Position numbers and translations under genes: made by a program. The notes below the pieces were generated by a model. That model saw nothing but the letters and a program-made list of their open reading frames with translations. It had not been told where the DNA came from and did not search any database. A stretch of 57,121 bases of DNA from assembly GCA_002084705.1 (NCBI GenBank), contig NBLX01000008.1:1-57121 (forward strand), in the 5' to 3' direction. This DNA comes from Desulfobacteraceae bacterium 4572_35.1. Lineage in GTDB: Bacteria > Desulfobacterota > Desulfuromonadia > Desulfuromonadales > Desulfuromonadaceae. Shown one piece after another: positions 17,278 to 26,696 of this stretch. Each line of letters opens with the position of its first letter. Position 1 is the stretch's first letter.

Positions 17278-18267
17278 ATGGAAACAACTCAACAACAATT
17301 CGTTAGCCTTTCCAATCAGTTAGAACAACAAATAGTTGGTCAACCGCAACTTATTCAACGGCTGCTTATTGCCTTACTGGCCGACGGTCATCTTCTGGTC
17401 GAAGGTGCGCCGGGACTGGCAAAGACACGGGCTATTCGCCTGCTGGGCGAGCACCTTGAGGGGAACTTTCATCGTATCCAGTTTACCCCCGATCTCCTCC
17501 CCGCCGACCTGACCGGCACCGAAATATACCGCCAGCAACAAGGGGAGTTCGAATTTCAAAAGGGACCGCTGTTCAACAATCTGGTGCTGGCAGACGAGAT
17601 CAATCGCGCTCCAGCCAAAGTACAGTCGGCGCTGTTGGAAGCGATGGCAGAACGACAAATCACCGTGGGCAAAACCACTTATCAGCTAGAAGATCCTTTT
17701 TTGGTCATGGCTACCCAGAACCCCATTGAGCAGGAGGGCACCTACCCGCTGCCAGAAGCCCAGCTTGACCGGTTTCTCCTCCACGTAAGAATCAACTACC
17801 CGGCAGAAAAAGCCGAGAGAGAGATTCTCCGACTGGCCCGTACCGAAGCCGCTGCGACACACAATGAGTCCTTCAATGCGGAAGTACAACCGATCAACAA
17901 AACAGTAATAAGCCGCTACCAAATTCAACAGGCGCGTACAGCAGTTCTCAAGGTTTATTTAGCAGAGGAACTGGAAAATTATCTGCTGCAGATTATCCTG
18001 ACAACCCGAGAACCACAACGGTTCGGCAACGATCTTGCCGGTTGGATTCAATACGGCGGCAGCCCACGCGCAACCATAGCTCTTGACCGCTGCGCCCGCA
18101 GTCGTGCCTGGTTGCTGGGTCGCGATTATGTTACCCCTGAGGACATTCAGGATCTGGCCTTCGATGTGCTACGCCACCGCATCCTCCTCACCTATGAAGC
18201 GGAAGCCGAAGGGATAACCGTCGACCGTCTGACCACAGAGTTGCTTAACCGTATCCCCATCCCTTAA
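17278..18267 (+). CDS. MoxR-family AAA+ ATPase
   Basis: A 329-residue MoxR ATPase. Walker A is GAPGLAKT (the MoxR variant), Walker B LADEINRAP, followed by ATQNPIEQEGTYPLPEAQLDRF. The C-terminal lid ends VLRHRILLTYEAEAEG. The start is placed at the ATG 17278; a TTG at 17224 would extend it into low-quality sequence. MoxR proteins act as chaperone-like ATPases with VWA-domain partners, which lie directly downstream. It opens the Bat-type operon. Confidence 0.92.
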   Translation: METTQQQFVSLSNQLEQQIVGQPQLIQRLLIALLADGHLLVEGAPGLAKTRAIRLLGEHLEGNFHRIQFTPDLLPADLTGTEIYRQQQGEFEFQKGPLFNNLVLADEINRAPAKVQSALLEAMAERQITVGKTTYQLEDPFLVMATQNPIEQEGTYPLPEAQLDRFLLHVRINYPAEKAEREILRLARTEAAATHNESFNAEVQPINKTVISRYQIQQARTAVLKVYLAEELENYLLQIILTTREPQRFGNDLAGWIQYGGSPRATIALDRCARSRAWLLGRDYVTPEDIQDLAFDVLRHRILLTYEAEAEGITVDRLTTELLNRIPIP

Positions 18268-18277
18268 AGGCGCTGTC

Positions 18278-19225
18278 ATGAATGCTATTGCTGAAAAATA
18301 CAGCAACGCTACCACCTCAGCGATCTCCATCTCCCTGCCTGAACTATTGGCGTTACGCCAACAGGTTGGAACAAGCAATCACCCACCTAAACAGGTGATA
18401 GCCGCCCAAGGAGAGGGGTACTGTTCCAAATTCCGTGGTCGAGGGATGGAGTTTGCCGAGGTGCGCAACTATCAGGCTGGGGACGATATCCGCAGTATAG
18501 ATTGGCGCGTCACTGCCCGCACGGGCAAACCACACACCAAGCTGTTTCACGAAGAGCGTGAGCGCCCAACACTGGTGGCCATTGACTATCGCCGTCCCAT
18601 GTTTTTTGCTACCCATGGGCAGTTCAAGGCGGTCAAGGCATCGCAACTGGCCGCCTTGATTGCCTGGAAAACCATGCGTCAAGGGGATCGACTGGGAGCT
18701 TTCATCTTTTCCGAAGAACAACATACAGAGCTGCGCCCCCGCCTGGGGAAACGCGCGGTGCTGGCTTTGTTTAACAAGATGGTCAACGATCCCGTATGGC
18801 AACGCGATAATCACCAGCCTTTCGACCCACAACAGCGGTTGTTTCACACCCTCATGAGACTGCGCCGAGTAGTACGTCCGGGCAGCGCGGTGATTATCAT
18901 CAGTGATTTTGTGCAGTGGGATGAAAACGTGGAGAAACAGCTGACCCTATTGGGGCGCAGCAACGATCTAAGCCTAATCTTCTGCTTTGACCAACTGGAA
19001 GCCCAGCTGCCACCAGCGGGGAATTATCCCATCTCCAACGGCAACCAGCGCAGTTATATAAGCAGTGTCAGCGCTGCTGTGCGCCAGCAATACACACACC
19101 AGTTCAACGCCAAACGCCAGCGTATTGAACAATTTTGCCAAAACCACAACGCCCGCTTTACCAGTTGCGCCACCAACGAGACAGCAACAAACTGTTTTCA
19201 ACGTCTATTCGGCAGCAGGATATAA
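18278..19225 (+). CDS. DUF58 protein (VWA-like, MoxR partner)
   Basis: A 315-residue protein with the DUF58 hallmark: RGRGMEFAEVRNYQAGDD, IRSIDWRVTARTGKPHTK and FHEERERP around residues 45-95, then a VWA-like fold (LVAIDYRRPMF, VIIISDFVQW). DUF58 proteins occur almost always right after moxR, as here (10-base gap), in Bat/CoxR-type operons. The role in cell-envelope or stress maturation is known only in outline. Confidence 0.9.
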   Translation: MNAIAEKYSNATTSAISISLPELLALRQQVGTSNHPPKQVIAAQGEGYCSKFRGRGMEFAEVRNYQAGDDIRSIDWRVTARTGKPHTKLFHEERERPTLVAIDYRRPMFFATHGQFKAVKASQLAALIAWKTMRQGDRLGAFIFSEEQHTELRPRLGKRAVLALFNKMVNDPVWQRDNHQPFDPQQRLFHTLMRLRRVVRPGSAVIIISDFVQWDENVEKQLTLLGRSNDLSLIFCFDQLEAQLPPAGNYPISNGNQRSYISSVSAAVRQQYTHQFNAKRQRIEQFCQNHNARFTSCATNETATNCFQRLFGSRI

Positions 19226-19227
19226 CC

Positions 19228-19770
19228 ATGAATCAACCTCAACAAGCTCCACAGCTCCAGTTGCGAGACATCCATCTACCCCCGCCGGTATCTTGGTGGC
19301 CACCTGCACCAGGATGGTGGATACTAGCAATACTGACACTAGTGCTAGCAATGTTTATCATATATGCCATTATCCGCTATCGTCGCCACGCTTATCGCCG
19401 AACAGGATTACGCCAACTGGCTAGATTGGAAAAGGAGTTCAACACTAATGGCGACAACGCACACCTGCTGCAAGGGCTATCCAAACTGCTGCGCCACATG
19501 GCAATACTCCACTATCCACCCCAACAATGCGCGGGGTTGTGTGGCTCGGAATGGTTGAAGTTTCTTGATCAACCTTTTATTAACAGAAAAAAGCAGTCAC
19601 AACCTTTCAGCATGGGCGTAGGACGTATTCTTATCGATTATCCTTACCGGGCAGCGCAACAGCAGGAGCAGAATACTGAAGATAAAAAATGGGCGGATGA
19701 ACTTATATCGTTAGCCAGGTTATGGCTGAAAAAACTGCCGGTGCCACCTCGTGAAGGGGGGGCAAAATGA
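19228..19770 (+). CDS. DUF4381 membrane protein
   Basis: A 180-residue protein starting at the ATG 19228, two bases after the DUF58 stop. The motif LRDIHLPPPVSWWPPAPGWW followed by one hydrophobic helix (about 35-57) is diagnostic of DUF4381, the third gene of many Bat operons. The rest is cytoplasmic and helical, with HMAILHYPPQQCAGLCG-type sequence. The stop overlaps the batA start by four bases. Function unknown. Confidence 0.88.
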   Translation: MNQPQQAPQLQLRDIHLPPPVSWWPPAPGWWILAILTLVLAMFIIYAIIRYRRHAYRRTGLRQLARLEKEFNTNGDNAHLLQGLSKLLRHMAILHYPPQQCAGLCGSEWLKFLDQPFINRKKQSQPFSMGVGRILIDYPYRAAQQQEQNTEDKKWADELISLARLWLKKLPVPPREGGAK

Positions 19771-20771
19771 TTCACTTCGCCTGGCCATGGATTTTTATCA
19801 TGCTGCCCTTACCCTACATAGTCTACCGCTGGATGCCGCTAGCCAACAAAGAACAAAGCCCGGCACTATGGGTACCCAGCCTGAAACCATTCAACAACGC
19901 CACTAGCGCTGCTCCGACAACTACTCGGCAGTGGTGGAAACTGGCGTTAGCGCTATTGTGCTGGCTACTGATAGTGGGGGCTGCTGCCCGACCCCAGTGG
20001 TTAGGACAAAGTGTAGAGCTACCCGTAGTTGGTCGCGATTTGATGATGGCCGTCGACCTGTCTGGCAGTATGCAGATTGAGGACTTCCAGCTCAACGGCA
20101 ATCAGATAGATCGCCTCACCGCGTTAAAGGCTGTAGCATTATCCTTTATCCAACAGCGCGAAGGCGATCGCATTGGACTGATTCTGTTTGGCGATCAACC
20201 ATATATTCAAGCACCGCTGACTTTTGATCATGCCACGGTTATGCGCTTGCTACAGGAAGCACAGATCGGTTTAGCGGGGAAAAGCACCGCTATTGGCGAT
20301 GCCATCGGGCTAGCTATAAAACGGCTAAGCCACAACAAGGACAATCAAAAAGTATTAATTCTCCTCACCGATGGTGTCAACAACAGTGGTCAGCTTACCC
20401 CGGAGAAAGCAGCTGAACTGGCAAAAAAAGTGGGGTTAAAAATATATACCATCGGCATTGGTGCTGATTCCATGGAGGTTGGCAGCTTTATTTTTAAACA
20501 CACAGTTAACCCTTCTGCGGACTTAGACGAAAAAACCCTAAAAATGTTAGCCGACACTAGCGGCGGTAAATATTTTCGCGCCCACGACACCAGTGAACTG
20601 GCAGATATCTACCAACAACTGGATCGGATGGAACCGGTTGAAAAAGACAAGAACATTTATCACCCTATAACTGATCTCTATCATTGGCCACTAGCCCTTG
20701 CCACCCTGCTGTGTCTGCTATGGTTTATTTTACACCAGATCCAACTATATGCGGGGAAAAGTCATGAATGA
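19767..20771 (+). CDS. batA: BatA-like VWA membrane protein
   Basis: A 334-residue protein with two N-terminal helices (about 5-22 and 58-75), a VWA domain and a C-terminal helix (about 305-325). The metal-site motif is intact: DLSGSM (DxSxS), a threonine in AGKSTAIGDAIG and LLTDG. BatA proteins are linked to oxygen tolerance and envelope integrity in Bacteroides and others. It overlaps both neighbours (ATGA with DUF4381; eight bases with batB). Confidence 0.92.
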   Translation: MIHFAWPWIFIMLPLPYIVYRWMPLANKEQSPALWVPSLKPFNNATSAAPTTTRQWWKLALALLCWLLIVGAAARPQWLGQSVELPVVGRDLMMAVDLSGSMQIEDFQLNGNQIDRLTALKAVALSFIQQREGDRIGLILFGDQPYIQAPLTFDHATVMRLLQEAQIGLAGKSTAIGDAIGLAIKRLSHNKDNQKVLILLTDGVNNSGQLTPEKAAELAKKVGLKIYTIGIGADSMEVGSFIFKHTVNPSADLDEKTLKMLADTSGGKYFRAHDTSELADIYQQLDRMEPVEKDKNIYHPITDLYHWPLALATLLCLLWFILHQIQLYAGKSHE

Positions 20772-22350
20772 TTTAATCAGCAATTTTCATTTCATCCGCC
20801 CGCAATGGCTGTGGTTACTGCTGTTGTGCTATATGCTTATTCTCCTGTGGAAACATGGCTATAAACGGCAACATCAAGCACTGTCCATCTGGAGCAAACA
20901 GTGTGACCCCCAACTGCTGCCCCATCTGCTTATTGCCAGCCCGGCAACTCAGCTCAAGCAGGTGAGCACTAAAAGCTGGCTAATGGCACTGGCAGCGACG
21001 CTGGCAATTACAGCCCTGGCCGGGCCAACATGGCAACGGCAGCAACAGCCACTGTTCAAACAACAATCGGCGCTGGTGGTGGCTCTGGATCTTTCCCAAT
21101 CTATGCAGAGCGGTGACCTGAAACCTAGCCGCATGGTGCAAGCCAGACTGAAACTGACCGACCTGCTCCGTCAACGGCGCGAAGGGGAAACAGCTTTAAT
21201 TGTTTTTGCCGCTGAACCATTCACGGTGGTGCCTCTCACCGACGACACCAAAACCATAACGGCCCTGCTCAGCACCTTGGAACCAGCGTTAATGCCGGCT
21301 CAGGGCAGCAATATCAGCGCTGCCATAGAGATGGGGGTTGAGCTATTGCGGCAGGGACATAAGCCCGACGGTACTGTTTTGCTAATAACCGACGACGATG
21401 AGCCAACCTCGGCTACCGGTGCTGCTCGAAAATTGAAAACAGCTGGTTACACCCTGTCTATTCTCGGCGTCGGCACCAGCACCGGAGCGCCAATACCGCA
21501 GCCACAGGGTGGCTTTATCAAGGAGGGCAGCGGGCAAATGGTTCTAGCCAAGCTGCAAGCGGACAAGTTGCGCCAGCTTGCAGCTTGTGGTGGCGGCGCC
21601 TACCGCACCATGAGCATAGACAACAGCGATATAGATGCTCTGCTGAGCAATTTGGGCAACAATAGACGTTTAGAAAATGAAAATACGAAGCTCAAAGGCA
21701 ATCAGTGGCGTGAAGATGGGGTCTGGTTGTTGCTGCCGTTACTGCTGTTAGCGGCGCTGGCTTTCAGGCGCGGGTGGCTACTACTGTTATGTTTCACCCT
21801 GTGGATGCCAGCGCCGGCACAAGCCATCAGTTGGGAGCAGCTATGGCATAATGATAACCAGCGCGGAGCACGCTCTTTCAACAACGGAGATTTTAGTGGT
21901 GCCAGCAAACAGTTTAGCGATAAACGCTGGAAAGCCAGTGCCATGTACCGCAATAACGAGTTTGAACAGGCGATAAAAACATTAGAGCATCCTGAAACCG
22001 CTGATGATTGGTACAAGATCAGAAGGATCAGAAGGATCAGAAGGATCAGAAGGATCAGAAGGATCAGAAGGATCAGAAGGATCAGAAGGATCAGAAGGAT
22101 CAGAAGGATCAGAAGGATCAACAAAACGCTGCCAGCCAACAGAAGCAAGAACAAAATCACTCTGAACAAGATAAAAATGTCGGTGAAAAAGATCACGCCA
22201 ACAATAAAGAAGATGAAAAGGACTGGCAACAGCAGCGCTGGCTACAACAGGTTCCAGATGATCCCGGCGGATTATTGCGACGCAAATTTCTCTATCAATA
22301 TCAACAACGGCAACATCAACCAAATAGTGACAAACCATGGTAAAGCATAA
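20764..22350 (+). CDS. batB: BatB-like VWA/TPR protein, frame broken at a 9-bp repeat
   Basis: From the ATG at 20764: two N-terminal helices, then a VWA domain with DLSQSM and ITDDDEP at about residues 110-240, two further helices (about 325-360), and the beginning of the TPR region (QRGARSFNNGDF, WKASAMYRNNEFEQA). The family then normally continues with YNRGNALA and one TPR unit. Here the sequence jumps after DDWY into a tandem repeat and reads as repeated Ile-Arg-Arg to 22350. The true family C-terminus lies in another frame (next entry). An internal deletion of about 50 codons plus frameshift is the simplest reading. The VWA part should still be made. Confidence 0.85.
   Translation: MNDLISNFHFIRPQWLWLLLLCYMLILLWKHGYKRQHQALSIWSKQCDPQLLPHLLIASPATQLKQVSTKSWLMALAATLAITALAGPTWQRQQQPLFKQQSALVVALDLSQSMQSGDLKPSRMVQARLKLTDLLRQRREGETALIVFAAEPFTVVPLTDDTKTITALLSTLEPALMPAQGSNISAAIEMGVELLRQGHKPDGTVLLITDDDEPTSATGAARKLKTAGYTLSILGVGTSTGAPIPQPQGGFIKEGSGQMVLAKLQADKLRQLAACGGGAYRTMSIDNSDIDALLSNLGNNRRLENENTKLKGNQWREDGVWLLLPLLLLAALAFRRGWLLLLCFTLWMPAPAQAISWEQLWHNDNQRGARSFNNGDFSGASKQFSDKRWKASAMYRNNEFEQAIKTLEHPETADDWYKIRRIRRIRRIRRIRRIRRIRRIRRIRRIRRIRRINKTLPANRSKNKITLNKIKMSVKKITPTIKKMKRTGNSSAGYNRFQMIPADYCDANFSININNGNINQIVTNHGKA
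22008..22343 (+). pseudogene. BatB/BatC C-terminal segment, out of frame
   Basis: Reading the repeat in this frame gives repeated Lys-Asp-Gln, a Gln/Lys/Asp-rich linker and then QQRWLQQVPDDPGGLLRRKF, the hallmark C-terminus of BatB/BatC TPR proteins. The stop overlaps the batD start by seven bases, the expected spacing. So this is the original C-terminus of the upstream gene, separated from it by a frame change at about 22012-22020. No ribosome site supports independent translation. Confidence 0.75.
22014..22121 (+). repeat. 9-bp tandem repeat, 12 units
   Basis: Ten perfect copies of AAGGATCAG run from 22023 to 22112, flanked by CAAGATCAG (22014) and AAGGATCAA (22113). It is a multiple of three, so gain or loss of units would not change the frame. 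All three plus frames are open through it. Only Lys-Asp-Gln fits the charged linkers of the family. Such arrays change length by slippage and are also prone to assembly collapse. Confidence 0.95.
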
Positions 22351-24283
22351 GCTGCACAATCAGAGGATAACAACATTAGTCATAGCCGTAACGGTTCTGG
22401 TTATCACACCAATTACTGCCTGGTGCCAACTAACTGCCTCAATCTCACGCAATGTTATCGGCATATCAGAAAGCGTGACTCTGACACTTAGCCTAAGTGA
22501 CGGCGGTGACTCTGAGCCGGATATCAGTACACTGAATGACGATTTTGAAGTGGTCAGTAGCTCTAAAAGCTCCAGTGTAAATATTATCAATGGCAGCATC
22601 AGCCATTCAAAAGAGTGGAGCATCGGTCTACTGGCACGACGTACTGGCACCCTGACCATCCCCGCACTGTGCAACGGCAACAACTGCACCAAGCCGATTA
22701 CCGTTACCGTTAAGGATCAAACTCCGGCAACTGCAAACAGTGCCGCAGCGTTGCTGGAAACAACGGTATCGACTACATATGTCATGGCTCAAGCGCAGGT
22801 AATATATAGCGTAAAGGTGCTATTAGCTCAACCTCTGGCTCAGGCAAGTTTATCTGAGATAAAACCGCAGGGAGTAGAAACAACCGTCCACCGACTCGGT
22901 GAAGATTTGCGCTATGAAGTCACCCGTGGCGGCAACAGATACCAAGTTATCGAACGCAATTATGCCCTGTTCCCCCAGCACAGCGGCACTATGGAGCTTC
23001 CACCATTACGGCTAGATGGAGTGATGCCCAGCAGGCAATCAAGATTTAGCTCAAACTTCGGTTCTCCATTTGATCCGATGGGACAACTGGGTAAACGGAT
23101 AAGATTACGCAGCAATGCCCTAACTGTTGAGGTTGTTGCTCCACCACCACTCGATCAACAACAAGTGTGGCTACCTGCTCAAGGGGTAGAGATTAACGAT
23201 GACTGGCAGAAGAATCCGCCAACTCTTACCGTAGGGGAACCAGCCACTCGCACTATCACCACTAACGTCATCGGTCTGGCTGCGGCAGCACTGCCTGAAC
23301 TGGAGGCAAACACACCACCGGAGTTTAAAACATATCCCGATAAAACCGTGCGCACTAACAACCTGGCAAGTACTGGCATCGTTGGAACAATGGTTCAAAA
23401 AATAGCACTGGTTCCAACCGTAGCCGGAACCTTCACTTTAGCACCTGGCAACATGAAGTGGTGGAACACCAAAACACAACAATGGCAATCCACCAGCATA
23501 CCGGCAGTTACCCTAACGGTGCTACCCGCGGAACGCACTGCGACAGTAACACCCGCTGGTGACGCAGGGGTACCGACAACATCAGTGAGCACAAAACAGC
23601 AACAATTACATCCAACGGAGAAAAACCCTGTCAAAAACTTCAATACTAAACAGTCTGATAAAACCGCTATTCTGACCGATGGAAAAAGTGATAATTCCAC
23701 AAGCTCAAAATCGTCATTACCTGCGGACAACATTTGGATATGGGTCAGTTTATTATTCGCTGCTGGCTGGCTTGTCACTGTGCTGTTTTATCGACGCAAA
23801 AACCACTCTAGCAATACGAATCCACCCCACAAGAGTAACCAGAAGATAAAACCGAGTACAGCGCATAAGGGGAACAACAGCTCAAAACAACAAGTAATCA
23901 ATTTGGCCAAAGCACACCAGGCAGGGGAAACCAGACGGGCATTGACCGCCTGGCTGGCCACCATTAACAGCGCAAATAAAAGCAACAACAATGGTGACAA
24001 CAGAAATTTAACTATGGATGATTTGCTGCAAAAGGCTGATGAAACGTTACGCCGAGAGGTCAACTATCTCGATCGCTACCTGTTTTCTCAGAACAGTACT
24101 AACAAGGAGAACAGTGACAGTGCTGAAAACAATTGGGATGGAACAGCACTGGCGTTAGCGCTGGAAAACCTAGATCTTAACTTGATAATAGCTGGAGAAG
24201 GGAAAAACAAGAATCAACAGGGAGCTAAACACCAGCGTGGCAGCAATCAGAATGAATTACCAAGCTTTTACCCGAAAAGCTAG
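22337..24283 (+). CDS. batD: BatD-like membrane protein
   Basis: A 648-residue protein with an N-terminal signal or helix (about 12-30), a large periplasmic part of immunoglobulin-like beta domains (opening LTASISRNVIGISESVTLTL; also DLRYEVTRGGNRYQVIERNY and PALCNGNNCTKP), and one C-terminal helix (about 467-487) followed by a basic cytoplasmic tail. This is the BatD/oxygen-tolerance family layout. Its start overlaps the real batB C-terminus. Its stop overlaps the convergent diguanylate cyclase stop by four bases. Confidence 0.88.
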   Translation: MVKHKLHNQRITTLVIAVTVLVITPITAWCQLTASISRNVIGISESVTLTLSLSDGGDSEPDISTLNDDFEVVSSSKSSSVNIINGSISHSKEWSIGLLARRTGTLTIPALCNGNNCTKPITVTVKDQTPATANSAAALLETTVSTTYVMAQAQVIYSVKVLLAQPLAQASLSEIKPQGVETTVHRLGEDLRYEVTRGGNRYQVIERNYALFPQHSGTMELPPLRLDGVMPSRQSRFSSNFGSPFDPMGQLGKRIRLRSNALTVEVVAPPPLDQQQVWLPAQGVEINDDWQKNPPTLTVGEPATRTITTNVIGLAAAALPELEANTPPEFKTYPDKTVRTNNLASTGIVGTMVQKIALVPTVAGTFTLAPGNMKWWNTKTQQWQSTSIPAVTLTVLPAERTATVTPAGDAGVPTTSVSTKQQQLHPTEKNPVKNFNTKQSDKTAILTDGKSDNSTSSKSSLPADNIWIWVSLLFAAGWLVTVLFYRRKNHSSNTNPPHKSNQKIKPSTAHKGNNSSKQQVINLAKAHQAGETRRALTAWLATINSANKSNNNGDNRNLTMDDLLQKADETLRREVNYLDRYLFSQNSTNKENSDSAENNWDGTALALALENLDLNLIIAGEGKNKNQQGAKHQRGSNQNELPSFYPKS

Positions 24284-26583
24284 CTCGCAGTTACGCTGGC
24301 GCTGACAACTCGGTTACGCCCCTCAGCCTTAGCCTGATATAAAGCATCATCAGCCAATTTAAGCACCATGCGCATATCATTATTATGCAGAGGATATAAG
24401 GCTATCCCTAGCGAAATGGTTATACCGAGAAGATCCTTTAGAAAAAAGATATTACAATTGTTTTCCACAACATCCCGCAGTTGTTCAGCTTTAGCTTGAC
24501 ACTGCCCCAAGGTTATATCGGGGAGAATAATTATAAATTCTTCGCCACCATAACGACACACTATGTCACTTTCGCGAAAATAGTCCCGTAGCACCTTGCC
24601 CAATACCCGCAGTATTTCATCGCCGGCCTCATGCCCATAGGTGTCGTTAAATTTTTTAAAGTGATCGACATCTATCATGATTATTCCCACCTGGCTGGCA
24701 TTTCTATCAGCTCGGCTCTCCTCTTGAGCAAGCACCTCATCCATGTAGCGGCGGTTAAACAAACCGGTCAGGGGGTCGCGAACTGATTGTTGGCGCAATC
24801 TGCTACGTAAACGCAGGTTGGCCAATGCACCGGCTGTATATTCAGCAATATCTTCAATCAGAGACAACATCCGCTGCAACCTCTGCTCTGAAACAGACTC
24901 ATGCTGCACATGCAAAACACCGAAGATATCACCGTAGGCGGATATCAACACACAGATCGTATGAACCCCTACATCTGTACCCAAGTGGGAGCAGGGCAAT
25001 TTTTCCTCATTGCTGGCAAAAACATAACTCCCACCACGACGCATAGCAAAACAGGTATCATAGGGAAAAGTTTTACCAAGATTATCTGGTTCACAATTCC
25101 AATCGCTGACAACTTCTAGACGCTGACCTTCATAACCTAGACTAAACAGGGAACCACTTGTAGCCGGAAAAGCTTTACGCATGATTATGTGAACTGCACG
25201 GTAAACCTCTTCGACATTGCGACATTCCTGCAGCATCTCATTGGCTTCTTTCAACATGGTTGTTTCAACATTGTTTTGCTCAAGCTGAGCAACCAGTTGC
25301 GTTTGCGCTGCGGTGCGTTCTGCTACACGCGACTCCAGAGTATCAATCTGTTCTTTAAGACGGTCAACCATAAGGTTGAAACTGTTACCCAGTTGTCCAA
25401 TCTCATCATTGCGCTCTATCTTAACATGTTCGCTCAAGTCACCATCGACAATCTTATCGGTCACCTGTACCAGTTTTTTAATGGCTCCTGTCACATTGTA
25501 AATTAACAACAAACCCAGCACCATTATCAAAAATATCTCAGCTATGCTGACATGGAATAACCGTTTTGCCAAAAGATTACCACTACTCTTGAGATCTTCA
25601 GTGTATACAGAGGAGGTAACATAGTAATCGTACTCGGGTAGATATCTAACCCAAGCTACTTTTTGGTAGCTATAATTGCCCGGATCAGAAGGTTTATCCC
25701 ACTGATATATCAGTTTATTATCCTTGTTCCCAGCGGCAGCTATCAACTCTTGGCCAATAGACTGCCCAGTTAATGGATTTTTCAACCCGGAAAAATTGGT
25801 CTTTTCTATATTACTGTTTGGATGAATGATCATGTTCAAATCACCATCGAAAACATACAGGTAACCACTGGTAGCAATTTTTGCCGTACGGATAAAATCA
25901 CGCAGAAAAGCTATGAGTTCATTTTTTCTGGCCTCGGTATCACGCTGAATGTCTGCGACATAGACACCGGAGCCAACCACCCAGCCCCACTCGGGCAGAT
26001 CCTGGGTGTAAGTAATTTTGCGTATGGGTTGCTGGGTCCCAAGGCGATTCCACCAATACTCGTGGTAACCTGCCCCTGCCGAACGTGCCCTAGCTATCAT
26101 GGGGGGGACAATCAATTGCCCGTTTATATCTTTAAGCTGTGCCGAATTAATACCGTCCAGTTCAGGATCTGGATGAAAAATGAAATTAGCATCATAATCA
26201 CACAGATACAGATAATCGTTGTTGCCATAGCGGAAAGCCTTAATCTGAGCAATAGCTGCCGCTTTAGCTTCGGCATAGCTTAACTGTCCCCGTTCATATT
26301 TATGGTAGATAAGGTGCAGAGATTCAGCTGCAATATTGACGATATCTTTCAACTGACGTTTGTGGCTGGCAATAGAATACTTGTGCCATGCAGCCAGATC
26401 GCGCTCGGTCTGGCTCAGCAAAGTATAAATAGTATCGAGGGTAGTTTTACCGGCGTGTTCCTCAAGTTGATAAATATGTCGATCAACCGCAGGAATGGTG
26501 AAATAGTAGACGCCAGGAATTATAATGGCAACTGCCACAAGAAGAAGCAAAAATAATTTTGCAAATAAGGTGTTTCGAAACAT
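24280..26583 (-). CDS. Membrane diguanylate cyclase with Cache, HAMP and GAF domains
   Basis: A 767-residue sensor. Order: TM1 (about 7-30), two Cache-type sensor repeats (YGNNDYLYLCDYDANFIFHP and SGYLYVFDGDLNMIIHP), TM2 (about 345-367), HAMP, a short coiled coil (VAERTAAQTQLVAQLEQ), a GAF domain and a C-terminal GGDEF domain. The active site is GGEEF, and the preceding RESD is an inhibitory I-site, so it should make cyclic-di-GMP with feedback control. GGGGAG precedes the start. Dual Cache repeats suggest sensing of a small organic ligand outside the cell. A PilZ gene lies about 20 kb away. Confidence 0.93.
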   Translation of the reverse strand: MFRNTLFAKLFLLLLVAVAIIIPGVYYFTIPAVDRHIYQLEEHAGKTTLDTIYTLLSQTERDLAAWHKYSIASHKRQLKDIVNIAAESLHLIYHKYERGQLSYAEAKAAAIAQIKAFRYGNNDYLYLCDYDANFIFHPDPELDGINSAQLKDINGQLIVPPMIARARSAGAGYHEYWWNRLGTQQPIRKITYTQDLPEWGWVVGSGVYVADIQRDTEARKNELIAFLRDFIRTAKIATSGYLYVFDGDLNMIIHPNSNIEKTNFSGLKNPLTGQSIGQELIAAAGNKDNKLIYQWDKPSDPGNYSYQKVAWVRYLPEYDYYVTSSVYTEDLKSSGNLLAKRLFHVSIAEIFLIMVLGLLLIYNVTGAIKKLVQVTDKIVDGDLSEHVKIERNDEIGQLGNSFNLMVDRLKEQIDTLESRVAERTAAQTQLVAQLEQNNVETTMLKEANEMLQECRNVEEVYRAVHIIMRKAFPATSGSLFSLGYEGQRLEVVSDWNCEPDNLGKTFPYDTCFAMRRGGSYVFASNEEKLPCSHLGTDVGVHTICVLISAYGDIFGVLHVQHESVSEQRLQRMLSLIEDIAEYTAGALANLRLRSRLRQQSVRDPLTGLFNRRYMDEVLAQEESRADRNASQVGIIMIDVDHFKKFNDTYGHEAGDEILRVLGKVLRDYFRESDIVCRYGGEEFIIILPDITLGQCQAKAEQLRDVVENNCNIFFLKDLLGITISLGIALYPLHNNDMRMVLKLADDALYQAKAEGRNRVVSASVTAS

Positions 26584-26696
26584 CTTATCTCCCCTGCGGC
26601 AACAAGCAATGATTAAATACTGTAAGCATTAATTAAATCATATTTTTCAACAATTAAAAGAGCAAACACCTGAGAACCTACATAGAGCATCGGCAT

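Noticed and set aside
21702-22359. Minus-strand ORFs with Ser-Asp-Pro or Leu-Leu-Ile repeats
   Set aside because: They are the reverse reading of the 9-bp repeat inside batB and have no start signals.
24280-24283. Fused or read-through batD and diguanylate cyclase
   Set aside because: They are convergent; the four-base overlap involves only the two stop codons.
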